DNA of 64,000 nucleotides from Arthrobacter sp. fls2-241-R2A-200 (lineage in GTDB: Bacteria > Actinomycetota > Actinomycetes > Actinomycetales > Micrococcaceae): the NCBI RefSeq assembly GCF_030209745.1, contig NZ_JARVRJ010000003.1, forward strand, positions 1 to 64,000. Direction: 5' to 3'. The position numbers were made by a program, and so were the translations under genes. The notes beneath the pieces are model-generated. The model was not told the DNA's origin and ran no database searches. It saw only the letters and a list, made by a program, of their open reading frames with translations. Shown here one piece after another: positions 15,950-25,974 of this stretch. Each line of letters opens with the position of its first letter. Position 1 is the stretch's first letter.

Positions 15950-17122
15950 CTAGATGGTGATCTTGTAGATGTGGTGCGTGTACTCGTTGGCGAACGAATC
16001 CGTGAACTTACCGTTCTGCACCGCGATGGTCCGGTTTTCACCCACAACCTGCACCTGCGAGCCCGTAATCCCGGCTGGCAGCGTGAATGTTTTGGAGCCG
16101 GTAGTGCCTTTCAGACCGATGCCCGCAAACAGGTACGCGCTGCCATCCTTGGATTTCAGCATGGTGTCCGTCCTGGCGGCTCCTGCGTTCCGGACATAGC
16201 TTTGCGTGTTCAAGACCGGCGCCAGGGCCTGGATACCGGCCACTGCGGCCTTGATCTTTGCCTTCCGGTCAGCGGGGATGTCCACCAGCGAGTAGTTCCC
16301 GAACGCGGGGTCGTTGTTGTGCTGGAAGATACTGATGCCCCGGGCCTCGTGGATGATCCCGGACCACATGGCACCCTCCATCTGCTCCGGCGTAATCGTC
16401 TTCGCATTCGACTCGGTCAGGTATGGGCGAGCTGATTCCACGAACACCCAGTTCGGTTTCGCACCAGGAGTGGCTTGGTAGGAACGCATCCGATCCACCT
16501 GCCAACCGTACGCTGCGCTCGTTGCCGCGCTGGCCCCTGCAGGCCAAGCCGGCGACGCGGTCATGGCATCGTCGACGGGAGGGCTGGTGTAGGCATAGTT
16601 GTCTGCGCTTGCGAAGTCGACGGCGGACATGAAGCCATTCATGGTGCCAGAGGCCCACCACGTGCCCAAGATGCCCTTGCTGTAATTGGCCATGACCGGG
16701 CGCCCATCTTTGTAACTGCGGAGGGTCGCTGCCAATTGCTGCATCTGGGCGAGGTTCTGTTGTGTGGTGGAGCCGCTACAGCCCAAGCCCATGTCGCACT
16801 CGTCGTACGTGGACCATCCGACCACGCCTGCGTTGTTGCCATCTTCCGCTCGGGTCCACTCGTCGCCGGCAATGACAAGCATGCCGGTATCAGTGATGGA
16901 AGCCATCGATGACCCGTCGTGCTCCGCGTTCTGGTACACGTTCACGCCGATGTCCTTCAACTGGGCCGCATGCTCCGGTTTGCCGTAGAAGACACTGACG
17001 GGGAACGGGTTCGGGTTGTCCAGTTTCGCCGGCGCCACCAGCCTTGGCGGAGATGTCGGGACTGCGGAGCCACTGACGGCTACCGCGATCGCCGCCACGA
17101 GTAATGAGACCTTGAGATTCAT
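15950..17122 (-). CDS. Secreted glycosidase-like protein of unknown substrate
   Basis: Secreted protein of 390 residues. The signal peptide is MNLKVSLLVAAIAVAV followed by SGSA; the start at 17122 is chosen because AAGGAA lies 8 bases upstream, although the frame is open to 17344. The sequence has TIM-barrel glycosidase features: FYGKPEHAAQLKDIGVNVYQ, VGWSTYDECDMG, a NYSKG strand and WVFVESARPYL with an acidic residue, then a C-terminal beta-rich region with GITGSQVQVVGENR. I cannot name the family or substrate. It stands alone between palindromic elements A and B. The leader 17123-17404 has no gene I can support. Confidence 0.65.
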   Translation of the reverse strand: MNLKVSLLVAAIAVAVSGSAVPTSPPRLVAPAKLDNPNPFPVSVFYGKPEHAAQLKDIGVNVYQNAEHDGSSMASITDTGMLVIAGDEWTRAEDGNNAGVVGWSTYDECDMGLGCSGSTTQQNLAQMQQLAATLRSYKDGRPVMANYSKGILGTWWASGTMNGFMSAVDFASADNYAYTSPPVDDAMTASPAWPAGASAATSAAYGWQVDRMRSYQATPGAKPNWVFVESARPYLTESNAKTITPEQMEGAMWSGIIHEARGISIFQHNNDPAFGNYSLVDIPADRKAKIKAAVAGIQALAPVLNTQSYVRNAGAARTDTMLKSKDGSAYLFAGIGLKGTTGSKTFTLPAGITGSQVQVVGENRTIAVQNGKFTDSFANEYTHHIYKITI

Positions 17123-17404
17123 GACGTGTATTCCTTGGGATGGCAGCCGGGGCACAGCTGCTTCCGTGCCGGCTCCGCCACCGGCTCTACCGCTTCCTGC
17201 TGAGGCAGGGATCGTCAGCCGGGCGTTACCCGGCGCGGCGCAGAGATCAATGCAGGATTCCCGCCTGTTCCGGCGCTCTGCCTGTAGACGGCGCCACCGT
17301 GCGGGACTGCGCGGCCCGTGTCCGATCAGGGCCGCCACGACCACGTATTACCAGTGGGTGGCCGTCAACCAGCATACGTCAGCCCGTTTTCCGCCATGCC
17401 GTGG

Positions 17405-17472
17405 CCGATGCGATGGTTCCCTGCACCACAGGCCGTGCGCTCGGCATTGTTTGCAGCGGAGCATCGAAATGG
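17405..17472. repeat. 68-bp palindromic element, copy B
   Basis: Degenerate copy: the outer arms pair at 11 of 14 positions (CGATGGTTCCCTGC / GCAGCGGAGCATCG) and the inner hairpin is GCCG-TGCGCT-CGGC. It lies 62 bp before the DUF559 gene, in a 412-bp gap (17123-17534) that otherwise shows no gene. Confidence 0.8.
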
Positions 17473-17534
17473 GGTTTTCCACATAGGACTCATTCCGGAT
17501 GTAGATGGCGTGCGGGAGGCCAAAAGCTTGGACT

Positions 17535-18470
17535 ATGACCACGTATAACGCGGGCGGCCTACCCACAGGAATGGATCTATGGCGTACCGACGAACTCCAT
17601 GAGCTGGGGTTCAATGACAGGAAAATCGCGCTGCTGGTGCGATCCGGCAACCTGGTCAGGCTCCGCCGTGGTTGCTACATCAGAGGGAGCACCTGGGCAG
17701 CCCAAAAACCGTGGGTACGGAGCAGACAGCTGATCGCCGCGCACGCGCATGGGACATTGTCGACGTCGGCTGGCGGCTTGGTCTACAGCCACACCTCGGC
17801 AGCACGCCTGCACGGCTTGTTCCTGTGGGACGCGGATGATCGGGTCCACGTCACCGCGGACTCGACGCCGTCGCGCACTTCGCACGGCAAGGATGTGGTG
17901 GCCCATGCACGCAGACTCACGTCCACCGACGTCGTGTTTCGGCAGGGCATGCCGTGCACCTCATTGGAGAGAACAATCGTGGACTGCTGCCTCATGATGA
18001 ACTTCAAGAGATCGCTGGTGCTGATGGATCACGGCCTGCGTATGGGTGCCGATATCGCGACGTTGCGGCAAGTGTGTGCGTCATTGGCTGGACGAAATGG
18101 TGTTCTGTCACTGCGGAGGGCCCTCGAGCAGGCAGACGCGCGGTCCGAATCACCGGGCGAAACCCTGACCCGCGAGTTACTCCAGCGGTTGCGAATTGAA
18201 CTGCCCGAGCTGCAGGTGGAGGTATTGTCGCCGGCCGGTCGCCACCGACTGGACTTCGCGTGGCGGAAGAAGAAGGTGGCATTGGAGTTCGATGGAAGGG
18301 TCAAGTACTTCGACTATGCGCCCACAGACGAGGTCATCTTCCAAGAACGGCAACGCGAAAAGGCCCTGATGGAGCTCGGCTGGAAGTTCATTCGCGTTAA
18401 CTGGCAGCAGTTGTTCCAAGAACACGAGTTCAAAATGCGCGTTCTAAGGTCCTTGGACGGCAGGGGCTAG
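17535..18470 (+). CDS. AbiEi-like antitoxin domain plus DUF559/Vsr-like nuclease domain protein
   Basis: Protein of about 311 residues with two parts. Residues about 15-60 resemble the N-terminal winged helix of AbiEi-type antitoxins (DELHELGFNDRKIALLVRSG, then RLRRGCYIRG). The C-terminal part from about 205 is a DUF559/Vsr-like PD-(D/E)xK nuclease fold: RHRLDFAWRKKKVALEFDG supplies the Asp and Glu, then EKALMELGWKFIRVNW. The gene is bracketed by two 68-bp palindromes: copy B ends 62 bp upstream and copy C begins 2 bp after the stop. No AbiEii-like toxin gene is adjacent. The start is uncertain; ATG 17535 is used, with GGGAGG rather far upstream. Confidence 0.75.
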   Translation: MTTYNAGGLPTGMDLWRTDELHELGFNDRKIALLVRSGNLVRLRRGCYIRGSTWAAQKPWVRSRQLIAAHAHGTLSTSAGGLVYSHTSAARLHGLFLWDADDRVHVTADSTPSRTSHGKDVVAHARRLTSTDVVFRQGMPCTSLERTIVDCCLMMNFKRSLVLMDHGLRMGADIATLRQVCASLAGRNGVLSLRRALEQADARSESPGETLTRELLQRLRIELPELQVEVLSPAGRHRLDFAWRKKKVALEFDGRVKYFDYAPTDEVIFQERQREKALMELGWKFIRVNWQQLFQEHEFKMRVLRSLDGRG

Positions 18471-18472
18471 CT

Positions 18473-18540
18473 CCGATTCGGGTGCTCGCTGCAGGACATG
18501 CCGTGCGCACGGCACGTTGCGCAGGGAGGCATCGAATCGG
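18473..18540. repeat. 68-bp palindromic element, copy C
   Basis: Outer arms CCGATTCG / CGAATCGG are perfect, and the centre GCCGTGCGCACGGC is a perfect 14-bp palindrome. It begins 2 bp after the stop of the nuclease-like gene. Its length equals that of copies A and B, and the three share CCG...GCCG...CGGCA...GCAG/GCGCAG...CATCGAA..GG in register. Confidence 0.85.
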
Positions 18541-18661
18541 CGGGAACGGGAATCCGCAGGGAAGGGGAACCGGCAGCAGAAAGGCGGGCGGCACCTCCCC
18601 AGGTACCGCCCGCCTCTTGGCTCTGTTGCGCAGAGTCCGCGCCCCCGTGACGCAGGTGATC

Positions 18662-18838
18662 TTAGGGGCGCTGCCGGCCGAACACCGGGAGCGCGCGGAG
18701 CCAGCGGGAAAACCCGTTGGCCTTGCGGTCGCAGTCGGCCGGAATATAGAAGTCCGGATCCGTGGCACCGAAAGGCAGGTACAGTTCCTGACCCGGCGCC
18801 GGGAATTCCACGACCGTGTTCGTATCCTTCGCGTCCAT
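18662..18838 (-). CDS. Small hypothetical protein (58 aa)
   Basis: Short protein of 58 residues starting MDAKDTNTVVEFPAPGQ and ending in a basic tail GRQRP, with a central DPDFYIPADCDRKANG. The start at 18838 is supported by AGGAGG a few bases upstream; the longer frame to 19039 has no ribosome site. No known domain. It is divergent from urate oxidase, and its promoter region holds a TTCC-N7-GGAA palindrome like those before the malic enzyme and hydroxypyruvate isomerase genes, so it may belong to the same regulon. Confidence 0.6.
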   Translation of the reverse strand: MDAKDTNTVVEFPAPGQELYLPFGATDPDFYIPADCDRKANGFSRWLRALPVFGRQRP

Positions 18839-18883
18839 CTGTTCCTCCTCTTTCTCGCTCACTAGCTCTCGAACTCTCCAAAC

Positions 18884-18898
18884 TTCCATAGTCTGGAA
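18884..18898. promoter_or_regulatory. TTCC-N7-GGAA operator-like palindrome
   Basis: TTCCATAGTCTGGAA, 46 bp before the start of the 58-aa gene. A second GGAA half-site (GTGGAA, 18914-18919) follows exactly 21 bp on, the same spacing as in the two other promoters with this motif. The gap 18839-19224 holds no gene. Confidence 0.4.
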
Positions 18899-19190
18899 AA
18901 CTTTTATTGTTATGTGGAAAGTGTATGCACCGCGGAAAGTAGCCGTCAAGGCCCACATCGGGGCAAGCGGAGTTGCTCCGGTCACATTTGGAAGGTTCAT
19001 AACGATCCTCCGGAAGCCATGTACACAAGCCGAAATCATGCGCTACTCTCGAATGAGTTCGTGGCGCAGGTCACGTAACCTGGGAGCAGCAGGCAGGGTC
19101 GTAATGAGCTGGCATCAATGGATGTCGGCTCTTTTTTGTTGGGTCGACTCCACCAGAAACGCGGTGGAAACACGCGCTTAATTTCATTGA

Positions 19191-19206
19191 TGGAACCTAG
19201 GTTCCA
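19191..19206. promoter_or_regulatory. 16-bp perfect palindrome before urate oxidase
   Basis: TGGAACCTAGGTTCCA is a perfect palindrome that ends 18 bp before the urate oxidase start, in the place of a repressor operator. It has a TGGAA/TTCCA core as is common for IclR-type regulators of purine catabolism. The IclR gene at 21953 is the obvious candidate, by inference. Confidence 0.5.
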
Positions 19207-19224
19207 CCTCACAGAAGTTGGGAT

Positions 19225-20139
19225 ATGACCATGAGCAACAACATCGTCCTTGGCGAAAACCAGTACGGCAAAGCAGAAGTACGCGTCGTCAAAGTCACCC
19301 GGGATACTGACCGCCACCACATCGAAGACTTGAACGTGACTTCCCAGTTGCGCGGTGATTTCCAAGCCGCCCACCTGGAAGGAGACAACGGCCACGTCGT
19401 TGCCACCGACACCCAAAAGAACACGGTCTACGCCTTTGCCCGCGAAGGTGTCGGCTCCCCTGAGTCGTTCCTCCTCCGCCTTGCAGATCACTTCACCGGC
19501 GAATTCGACTGGGTCACCGGTGGCCGCTGGGAAGCCGAGGCCTACTCCTGGGATCGGATCCAGGCCCACGGTTCCGAGCACAACCACAGCTTTGTCCGCA
19601 ACGGCCAAGAGGTGCGCACCGCAGTCGTCGTCCGGGATGGCGCAACCACCCATGTTGTCTCCGGCCTCAAGGACCTGACCGTCCTCAAGACCACGGAGTC
19701 CGGCTTTGTTGGCTTCCCGCGTGACAAGTACACCACCTTGCAGGAGACGACGGACCGCATCCTGGCCACCGACGTTTCCGCCCGGTGGCGCTACAACACC
19801 AACCTCGATGTTGCCGCGACCGATTTCAACAAGAGCTACGAAGACATCAAGGCACTCCTGCTGGAAGGCTTCACCGAGAACTACTCCCACGCCCTGCAGC
19901 AGACGCTGTTCGACATGGGCAAGAAGGTCCTGGAAGCACACAGCGAAGTGGCCGAGATCAAGTTCTCCATGCCCAACAAGCACCACTTCCTGGTTGACCT
20001 GAGCCCGTTCGGTTTGGACAACCCCAACGAGGTCTTCTACGCGGCAGATCGCCCGTACGGCCTGATTGAAGCAACGGTCCAGCGTGAGAACACCACTGCT
20101 GCACCTGTTGCATGGAGCGGCATCGCCGGCTTCTGCTAA
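19225..20139 (+). CDS. pucL: Urate oxidase (uricase)
   Basis: Cofactor-free enzyme of 304 residues (302 from the second ATG at 19231) that oxidises urate to 5-hydroxyisourate with oxygen. Both T-fold domains are present. Typical segments are YGKAEVRVVKVTRDTDRHHI near the N-terminus, with the TDTQKNTVYAFAREG motif carrying the catalytic Thr, and NKHHFLVDL and PNEVFYAADRPYGLIEATV near the C-terminus. It follows the palindrome at 19191 and precedes a urate/xanthine permease. I see no gene here for 5-hydroxyisourate hydrolase, OHCU decarboxylase or allantoinase, which must lie outside the window. Confidence 0.93.
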   Translation: MTMSNNIVLGENQYGKAEVRVVKVTRDTDRHHIEDLNVTSQLRGDFQAAHLEGDNGHVVATDTQKNTVYAFAREGVGSPESFLLRLADHFTGEFDWVTGGRWEAEAYSWDRIQAHGSEHNHSFVRNGQEVRTAVVVRDGATTHVVSGLKDLTVLKTTESGFVGFPRDKYTTLQETTDRILATDVSARWRYNTNLDVAATDFNKSYEDIKALLLEGFTENYSHALQQTLFDMGKKVLEAHSEVAEIKFSMPNKHHFLVDLSPFGLDNPNEVFYAADRPYGLIEATVQRENTTAAPVAWSGIAGFC

Positions 20140-20177
20140 GCACCATCGTTTTACCTCGTTTTTACCTGGGTTTCTGC

Positions 20178-20219
20178 GCGGGCCACGCCCAACAGCGCCC
20201 CGCCGTCAGCGTGGCCCGC
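20178..20219 (+). terminator. Hairpin after urate oxidase
   Basis: Perfect 11-bp stem GCGGGCCACGC / GCGTGGCCCGC, 39 bp after the stop. It has no T-run, so it may end transcription poorly or only protect the mRNA end. Confidence 0.5.
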
Positions 20220-20318
20220 ATGCAGACCCGACCCCAAAAAACCCTCAATATCCGCGATTTGTTAGCCAGACACAGTTAGCCAGACGAAGACGTCTGCCAT
20301 GAACCCAGAGAGTCTGCC

Positions 20319-21827
20319 ATGAACACCAATAAGAAGTCCCGCCCCGCAAATACCACCGCGTCCCGTACACAGCGGGCCGCACGTCCCGAAGATCAGCGAC
20401 TTTCCATCGGAAGCACCTTCGCTTACGGTTTCCAGCACGTGCTCACCATGTACGGCGGAATCATTGCACCGCCACTGATCATCGGTGCTGCGGCTGGCAT
20501 GTCATCCCAAGACATTGGCTTGCTGATTGCCGCATGCCTCTTCGTCGGCGGCCTTGCCACGATCCTCCAAACCGTGGGCATCCCATGGTTTGGTTCCCAG
20601 TTGCCGCTGGTTCAGGGCGTTTCGTTCGCCGGGGTCTCCACCATGGTGGCCATTGTCCAAGGCGGCGGAGGTATCCAAGCTGTCTTTGGCTCGGTGATCG
20701 CAGCCTCGCTGATCGGCCTGCTGATCACGCCTTTGTTCTCCAAGATCATCAGGTTCTTCCCACCGGTGGTCACCGGTACCGTCATCACCACCATCGGCCT
20801 GACGCTGATGCCGGTGGCTGCGGGATGGGCGATGGGTGGCAATGCCAAAGCCAGCAACTACGGCAGCGTGGCCAACATCGGCCTGGCGGCAGTCACCACG
20901 GCGGTGGTTCTTCTCCTGAGCAAGGTGGGAAACGCCGCTATCTCCAGGCTCTCCATCCTGCTGGCCATGGTCATCGGCACAGTGGTGGCACTCGTCACCG
21001 GAATGGCGGACTTCTCGAAGATCGGCCAAGGCGACATCGTGGCCTTCCCCACTCCCTTCGCTTTCGGCGCTCCGACCTTCCAAATCGCCTCGATCGTCTC
21101 CATGCTGATCGTGATCCTGGTGACGCTGACAGAAACTTCCGCAGACATCCTCGCGGTAGGCGAAATCGTTGGCACCAAGGTTGATTCACGGCGCGTTGGT
21201 GACGGCCTCCGGGCAGATATGCTCTCCAGCGCGATCTCCCCGTTGTTCAACTCCTTCACGCAGAGTGCTTTCGCGCAGAACGTGGGCCTGGTTGCCATCA
21301 CGGGCATCAAGAGCCGCTTCGTGGTCAGCGCCGGCGGCCTGATCCTGGTAATCCTCGGCCTCCTGCCGGTCCTTGGCCGGGTTGTCGCAGCGGTTCCGAC
21401 GCCCGTCCTGGGCGGTGCCGGCGTCGTGCTTTTCGGTACGGTGGCTGCCAGCGGTATCCGCACCCTTGCCAAGGTCGAGTACAAGAACAACATGAACCTG
21501 ATCATCGTGGCGACGTCGATCGGCTTCGGCCTCATCCCGATTGTGGCTCCGACGTTCTACAACCAGTTCCCGTCCTGGTTCTCCACGATCTTCCACTCCG
21601 GCATCAGCTCGGCCGCTGTCATGGCTATCCTGCTGAACATCCTGTTCAACCACTTCAAGGCCGGTAACTCCGATAACCAATCGGTGTTCGTCGCCGGAAC
21701 TGACCGGATTGTCAGCGAAGCGGACATCAAGTGCCTCACCGAGGGAGACCGTTTCGAAAACGGCAAGCTCATCGACGCCGAAGGCAACGAGGTCCCGCTC
21801 AAAACCTCAAGCGCGTCCGAGCACTAG
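20319..21827 (+). CDS. NCS2 urate/xanthine permease
   Basis: Membrane transporter of 502 residues of the nucleobase-cation symporter-2 family (UraA/PucJ/XanQ branch) with about 14 hydrophobic segments. It shows the QHVLTMYGGIIAPPLIIG start and, in the helix 8-10 core, ETSADILAVGEI and QSAFAQNVGLVAITG, the QNVG motif of xanthine/urate carriers. Next to urate oxidase the natural substrates are urate and xanthine. Upstream is a 7-codon frame (ATG 20299, MNPESLP) whose stop overlaps this start as ATGA. Confidence 0.88.
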   Translation: MNTNKKSRPANTTASRTQRAARPEDQRLSIGSTFAYGFQHVLTMYGGIIAPPLIIGAAAGMSSQDIGLLIAACLFVGGLATILQTVGIPWFGSQLPLVQGVSFAGVSTMVAIVQGGGGIQAVFGSVIAASLIGLLITPLFSKIIRFFPPVVTGTVITTIGLTLMPVAAGWAMGGNAKASNYGSVANIGLAAVTTAVVLLLSKVGNAAISRLSILLAMVIGTVVALVTGMADFSKIGQGDIVAFPTPFAFGAPTFQIASIVSMLIVILVTLTETSADILAVGEIVGTKVDSRRVGDGLRADMLSSAISPLFNSFTQSAFAQNVGLVAITGIKSRFVVSAGGLILVILGLLPVLGRVVAAVPTPVLGGAGVVLFGTVAASGIRTLAKVEYKNNMNLIIVATSIGFGLIPIVAPTFYNQFPSWFSTIFHSGISSAAVMAILLNILFNHFKAGNSDNQSVFVAGTDRIVSEADIKCLTEGDRFENGKLIDAEGNEVPLKTSSASEH

Positions 21828-21840
21828 AGGATCAGCAGAT

Positions 21841-21882
21841 GAAGGGCGGCCGTGTTTCCCCATGGGAGCACTGCCGCCCTTC
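21841..21882 (+). terminator. Terminator of the permease gene
   Basis: Perfect 10-bp stem GAAGGGCGGC / GCCGCCCTTC, with the T-rich TTTG right after, 13 bp behind the permease stop. Confidence 0.8.
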
Positions 21883-21905
21883 TTTGCTTCGCGGACCTAG
21901 CAAAA

Positions 21906-21936
21906 GATGGCAATGTTTCCGGGAAACATTGCCATC
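21906..21936 (-). terminator. Terminator of the IclR gene (31-bp palindrome)
   Basis: Perfect 15-bp arms GATGGCAATGTTTCC / GGAAACATTGCCATC around one base. Read on the minus strand it lies 17 bp after the IclR stop and runs into TTTTG, as in an intrinsic terminator. Confidence 0.8.
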
Positions 21937-21952
21937 ACATGCCAACTCCGCG

Positions 21953-22708
21953 TTAGTTTTGGTTGAGCTCCGCGGAGATCGCTTGGGCGGCTTCACGCAG
22001 CATGGGCACGGCGCGGTCCGCGAAGCTCTGGTCCACGCGGGTGATCGGGCCGGACACGGAGATCGCAGTGGGAGTCGGGGCGTTGGGGACAGCCATGGCG
22101 AAGCAGCGAACGCCGAGCTCCTGCTCTTCCTCATCAATGGAGTAGCCACGTTCGCGGATCAGTGCCAGGTCCGCGAGCAGGGAGTCGATGTCCCCGATGC
22201 TCTTGGCCGTGGGCGTGGGCATTCCGGTGCGGGCCACGATGCCGCGGACCACTTCGTCGTCGAGCTGGGCCAGGATCGCCTTGCCGACGCCGGTATCGTG
22301 CGTGTGCGCGCGGCGGCCAACTTCGGTGAACATGCGCATGGAGTGCATCGACGGCACCTGGGCGACGTAGATGACCATGTCGGAATCGAGGACGGCCATG
22401 TTGGAGGTTTCACCGAGGCGTTCCACGAGCGTCTTGAGCTGGGGGCGGGCCACGGCGCCGAGTTGCTTGCTGGCACCTTCTCCGAGCCGGATGAGCCGCG
22501 GACCCAGGGCGTAGCGGCGGTTGGGGAGCTGCCGGATATAGCCCAGGGCCACCAACGTCCGCAAAAGGCGATGGATAGTGGGCAAAGGGAGGTCAGTGGA
22601 CGAGGAGAGCTCGCTCAGTGTGACGTCGCCACCCGCGTCCGTGATCAGTTCCAACAGTTCAAAGACGCGCTCAACGGACTGCACGCCTCCGGAGGCTTTT
22701 TCAGCCAT
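21953..22708 (-). CDS. IclR-family transcriptional regulator
   Basis: Regulator of 251 residues. The N-terminal winged helix has VQSVERVFELLELI, LSELSSSTDLPLPTIHRLLRTL and YIRQLPNRRYALG; the C-terminal effector domain runs from about residue 85 to the end. IclR proteins of this type (AllR, GlxR-like repressors) control allantoin and glyoxylate genes in response to glyoxylate or allantoin breakdown products. It is divergent from the malic enzyme and malate synthase operon, whose promoter has tandem operator-like sites. A ligand cannot be read from the sequence. Confidence 0.88.
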   Translation of the reverse strand: MAEKASGGVQSVERVFELLELITDAGGDVTLSELSSSTDLPLPTIHRLLRTLVALGYIRQLPNRRYALGPRLIRLGEGASKQLGAVARPQLKTLVERLGETSNMAVLDSDMVIYVAQVPSMHSMRMFTEVGRRAHTHDTGVGKAILAQLDDEVVRGIVARTGMPTPTAKSIGDIDSLLADLALIRERGYSIDEEEQELGVRCFAMAVPNAPTPTAISVSGPITRVDQSFADRAVPMLREAAQAISAELNQN

Positions 22709-22841
22709 TCCCTTGTCTCCAATGACTCAGATTCCGACAACTCTTATCCGCATCGTGAAAAGAATTGCTTAGAACACCCAACATACAGCACGCGTGCCCA
22801 CTGCGCGATGACACCGAACATGACCAAGTCAGGGGTTGTGT

Positions 22842-22877
22842 TTCCACTTTGTAGATAATAATATCCATAATACGAAA
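22842..22877. promoter_or_regulatory. Tandem operator-like sites before the malic enzyme
   Basis: TTCCACTTTGTAGAT (22842-22856) and ATCCATAATACGAAA (22863-22877) start exactly 21 bp apart, two helical turns. Read on the minus strand the first is ATCTACAAAGTGGAA, 12 of 15 identical to TTCCACAAAGCGGAA before hydroxypyruvate isomerase (63746). Tandem sites on one DNA face suit an IclR tetramer. Confidence 0.5.
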
Positions 22878-22928
22878 ACATTTAGTAGGAACGGCGGCCC
22901 GGGAACGGGCCTTACAGGAGGAATTTCA

Positions 22929-24329
22929 ATGGCGAATCCGAGCCCCGGAAACTCGATCACCCTGCGCGTCGCCGCACCGTCGAGCTTCACCGCTACCAGC
23001 GAACTTGCCGCTGCCGTTGGTGCAGCCGGCGCAGCAATCACTGCCTTGGACGTCACGGAATCCCACCACGAGAAGATCGTCGTCGACGTCACCTGCAACA
23101 CCACCGATGACGACCACGCCGCCCGCGTGAAGGACGCCCTGAACGCGCTCGACGGCGTCACGGTCCAGCACGTCTCGGACCGCACCTTCCTCATGCACCT
23201 CGGCGGCAAACTCGAGGTGGTCCCCAAAGTAGCCCTGCGCAACCGCGACGACCTCTCACGTGCCTACACTCCCGGCGTCGCCCGTGTTTGCCTGGCCATC
23301 GCAGAAGACCCGGCCGCAGCCCGCAACCTGACCGTCAAGCGCAACACGATCGCCGTGCTTACTGACGGATCAGCTGTTCTCGGCTTGGGTAACATCGGCC
23401 CCGCCGCGGCCCTGCCCGTCATGGAAGGCAAAGCTGCGCTGTTCAAGCAGTTCGCCAACGTTGACGCCTGGCCCGTGTGCCTGGACACCCAGGACACCGA
23501 GGAAATCATCATGATTGCCAAGGCCATGGCTCCGGTTTACGGCGGCATCAACCTCGAGGACATCGCTGCCCCGCGCTGCTTCGAGATCGAAAACCGTCTC
23601 CGTGAAGAGCTGGACATCCCGGTCTTCCACGATGATCAGCACGGCACGGCGATCGTTACCTTGGCCGCTTTGGTCAACGCCCTCCGCGTAGTGGACAAGA
23701 AGCTGTCCGAGGTCAAGATCGTGGTTTCCGGCGTCGGCGCTGCCGGCTCCGCCATCATCCAGCTCCTCAAGGCCCAGGGCGCGCAGCACATCATCGCCGC
23801 AGGCCGCTCCGGCGCCATCCATTCGGGCCAGACGTACGACGACGAACACCGCAGCTGGATTGCCGAAAACACCAACCAAGAAGGCTTCTCCGGAACCCTG
23901 CACGACGCCCTCAACGGCGCGGACGTCTTCATCGGCGTCAGCGCCCCGCATGTGATCGGCGAAGAGCAGGTCGCTTCCATGGCCGAGAACGCAATCGTGT
24001 TCGCCATGGCCAACCCGACGCCGGAGATCGATCCCGTCATCGCTTCGAAGCACGCAGCCGTCGTAGCCACCGGCCGCAGCGACTTCCCGAACCAGATCAA
24101 CAACGTGCTGGCATTCCCCGGCTTCTTCCGCGGCCTCTTGGATGCAGGGGCCTCTGACATCACGCCGAACATGCTGGTGGCCGCAGCCGAGGCAATTGCC
24201 AACCGGGTGGCTGACGATGAGCTGAACGCGAGTTACATTATCCCCAGCGTCTTCGATCCCCATGTTGCCGCCGATGTGGCTGCCGCTGTGGCGAATGCTG
24301 CGCACGCCAACGCCGCCAGCGCCCTCTAG
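22929..24329 (+). CDS. NAD(P)-dependent malic enzyme with N-terminal ACT-like domain
   Basis: Enzyme of 466 residues converting malate to pyruvate and CO2. An ACT-like regulatory domain at about 1-85 precedes the catalytic part: YTPGVARVCLAIAED, LGLGNIGPAAALPVMEGKA, VFHDDQHGTAIV for metal and substrate, and the nucleotide loop VVSGVGAAGSAI. The ATG at 22929 is chosen for its AGGAGG 7 bases upstream; the frame is open to 22836. It leads an operon with malate synthase, so glyoxylate from allantoin can be turned into malate and then pyruvate. Control by the divergent IclR gene is likely. Confidence 0.9.
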   Translation: MANPSPGNSITLRVAAPSSFTATSELAAAVGAAGAAITALDVTESHHEKIVVDVTCNTTDDDHAARVKDALNALDGVTVQHVSDRTFLMHLGGKLEVVPKVALRNRDDLSRAYTPGVARVCLAIAEDPAAARNLTVKRNTIAVLTDGSAVLGLGNIGPAAALPVMEGKAALFKQFANVDAWPVCLDTQDTEEIIMIAKAMAPVYGGINLEDIAAPRCFEIENRLREELDIPVFHDDQHGTAIVTLAALVNALRVVDKKLSEVKIVVSGVGAAGSAIIQLLKAQGAQHIIAAGRSGAIHSGQTYDDEHRSWIAENTNQEGFSGTLHDALNGADVFIGVSAPHVIGEEQVASMAENAIVFAMANPTPEIDPVIASKHAAVVATGRSDFPNQINNVLAFPGFFRGLLDAGASDITPNMLVAAAEAIANRVADDELNASYIIPSVFDPHVAADVAAAVANAAHANAASAL

Positions 24330-24360
24330 CACCAGCGCACTCTAGAAAGGACATGTCACC

Positions 24361-25973
<1,613 letters not shown>

Positions 25974-25974
<1 letters not shown>

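Noticed and set aside
17123..17330. GC-rich leader before the secreted glycosidase-like gene as a c-di-AMP (ydaO) or other riboswitch
   Set aside because: It has a short CCGGG/CCCGG hairpin but lacks the conserved blocks of the ydaO class; no other class fits.
17535..18470. AbiE-type toxin-antitoxin system
   Set aside because: Only the antitoxin-like winged helix is present, fused to a DUF559 domain; no AbiEii nucleotidyltransferase gene is adjacent.
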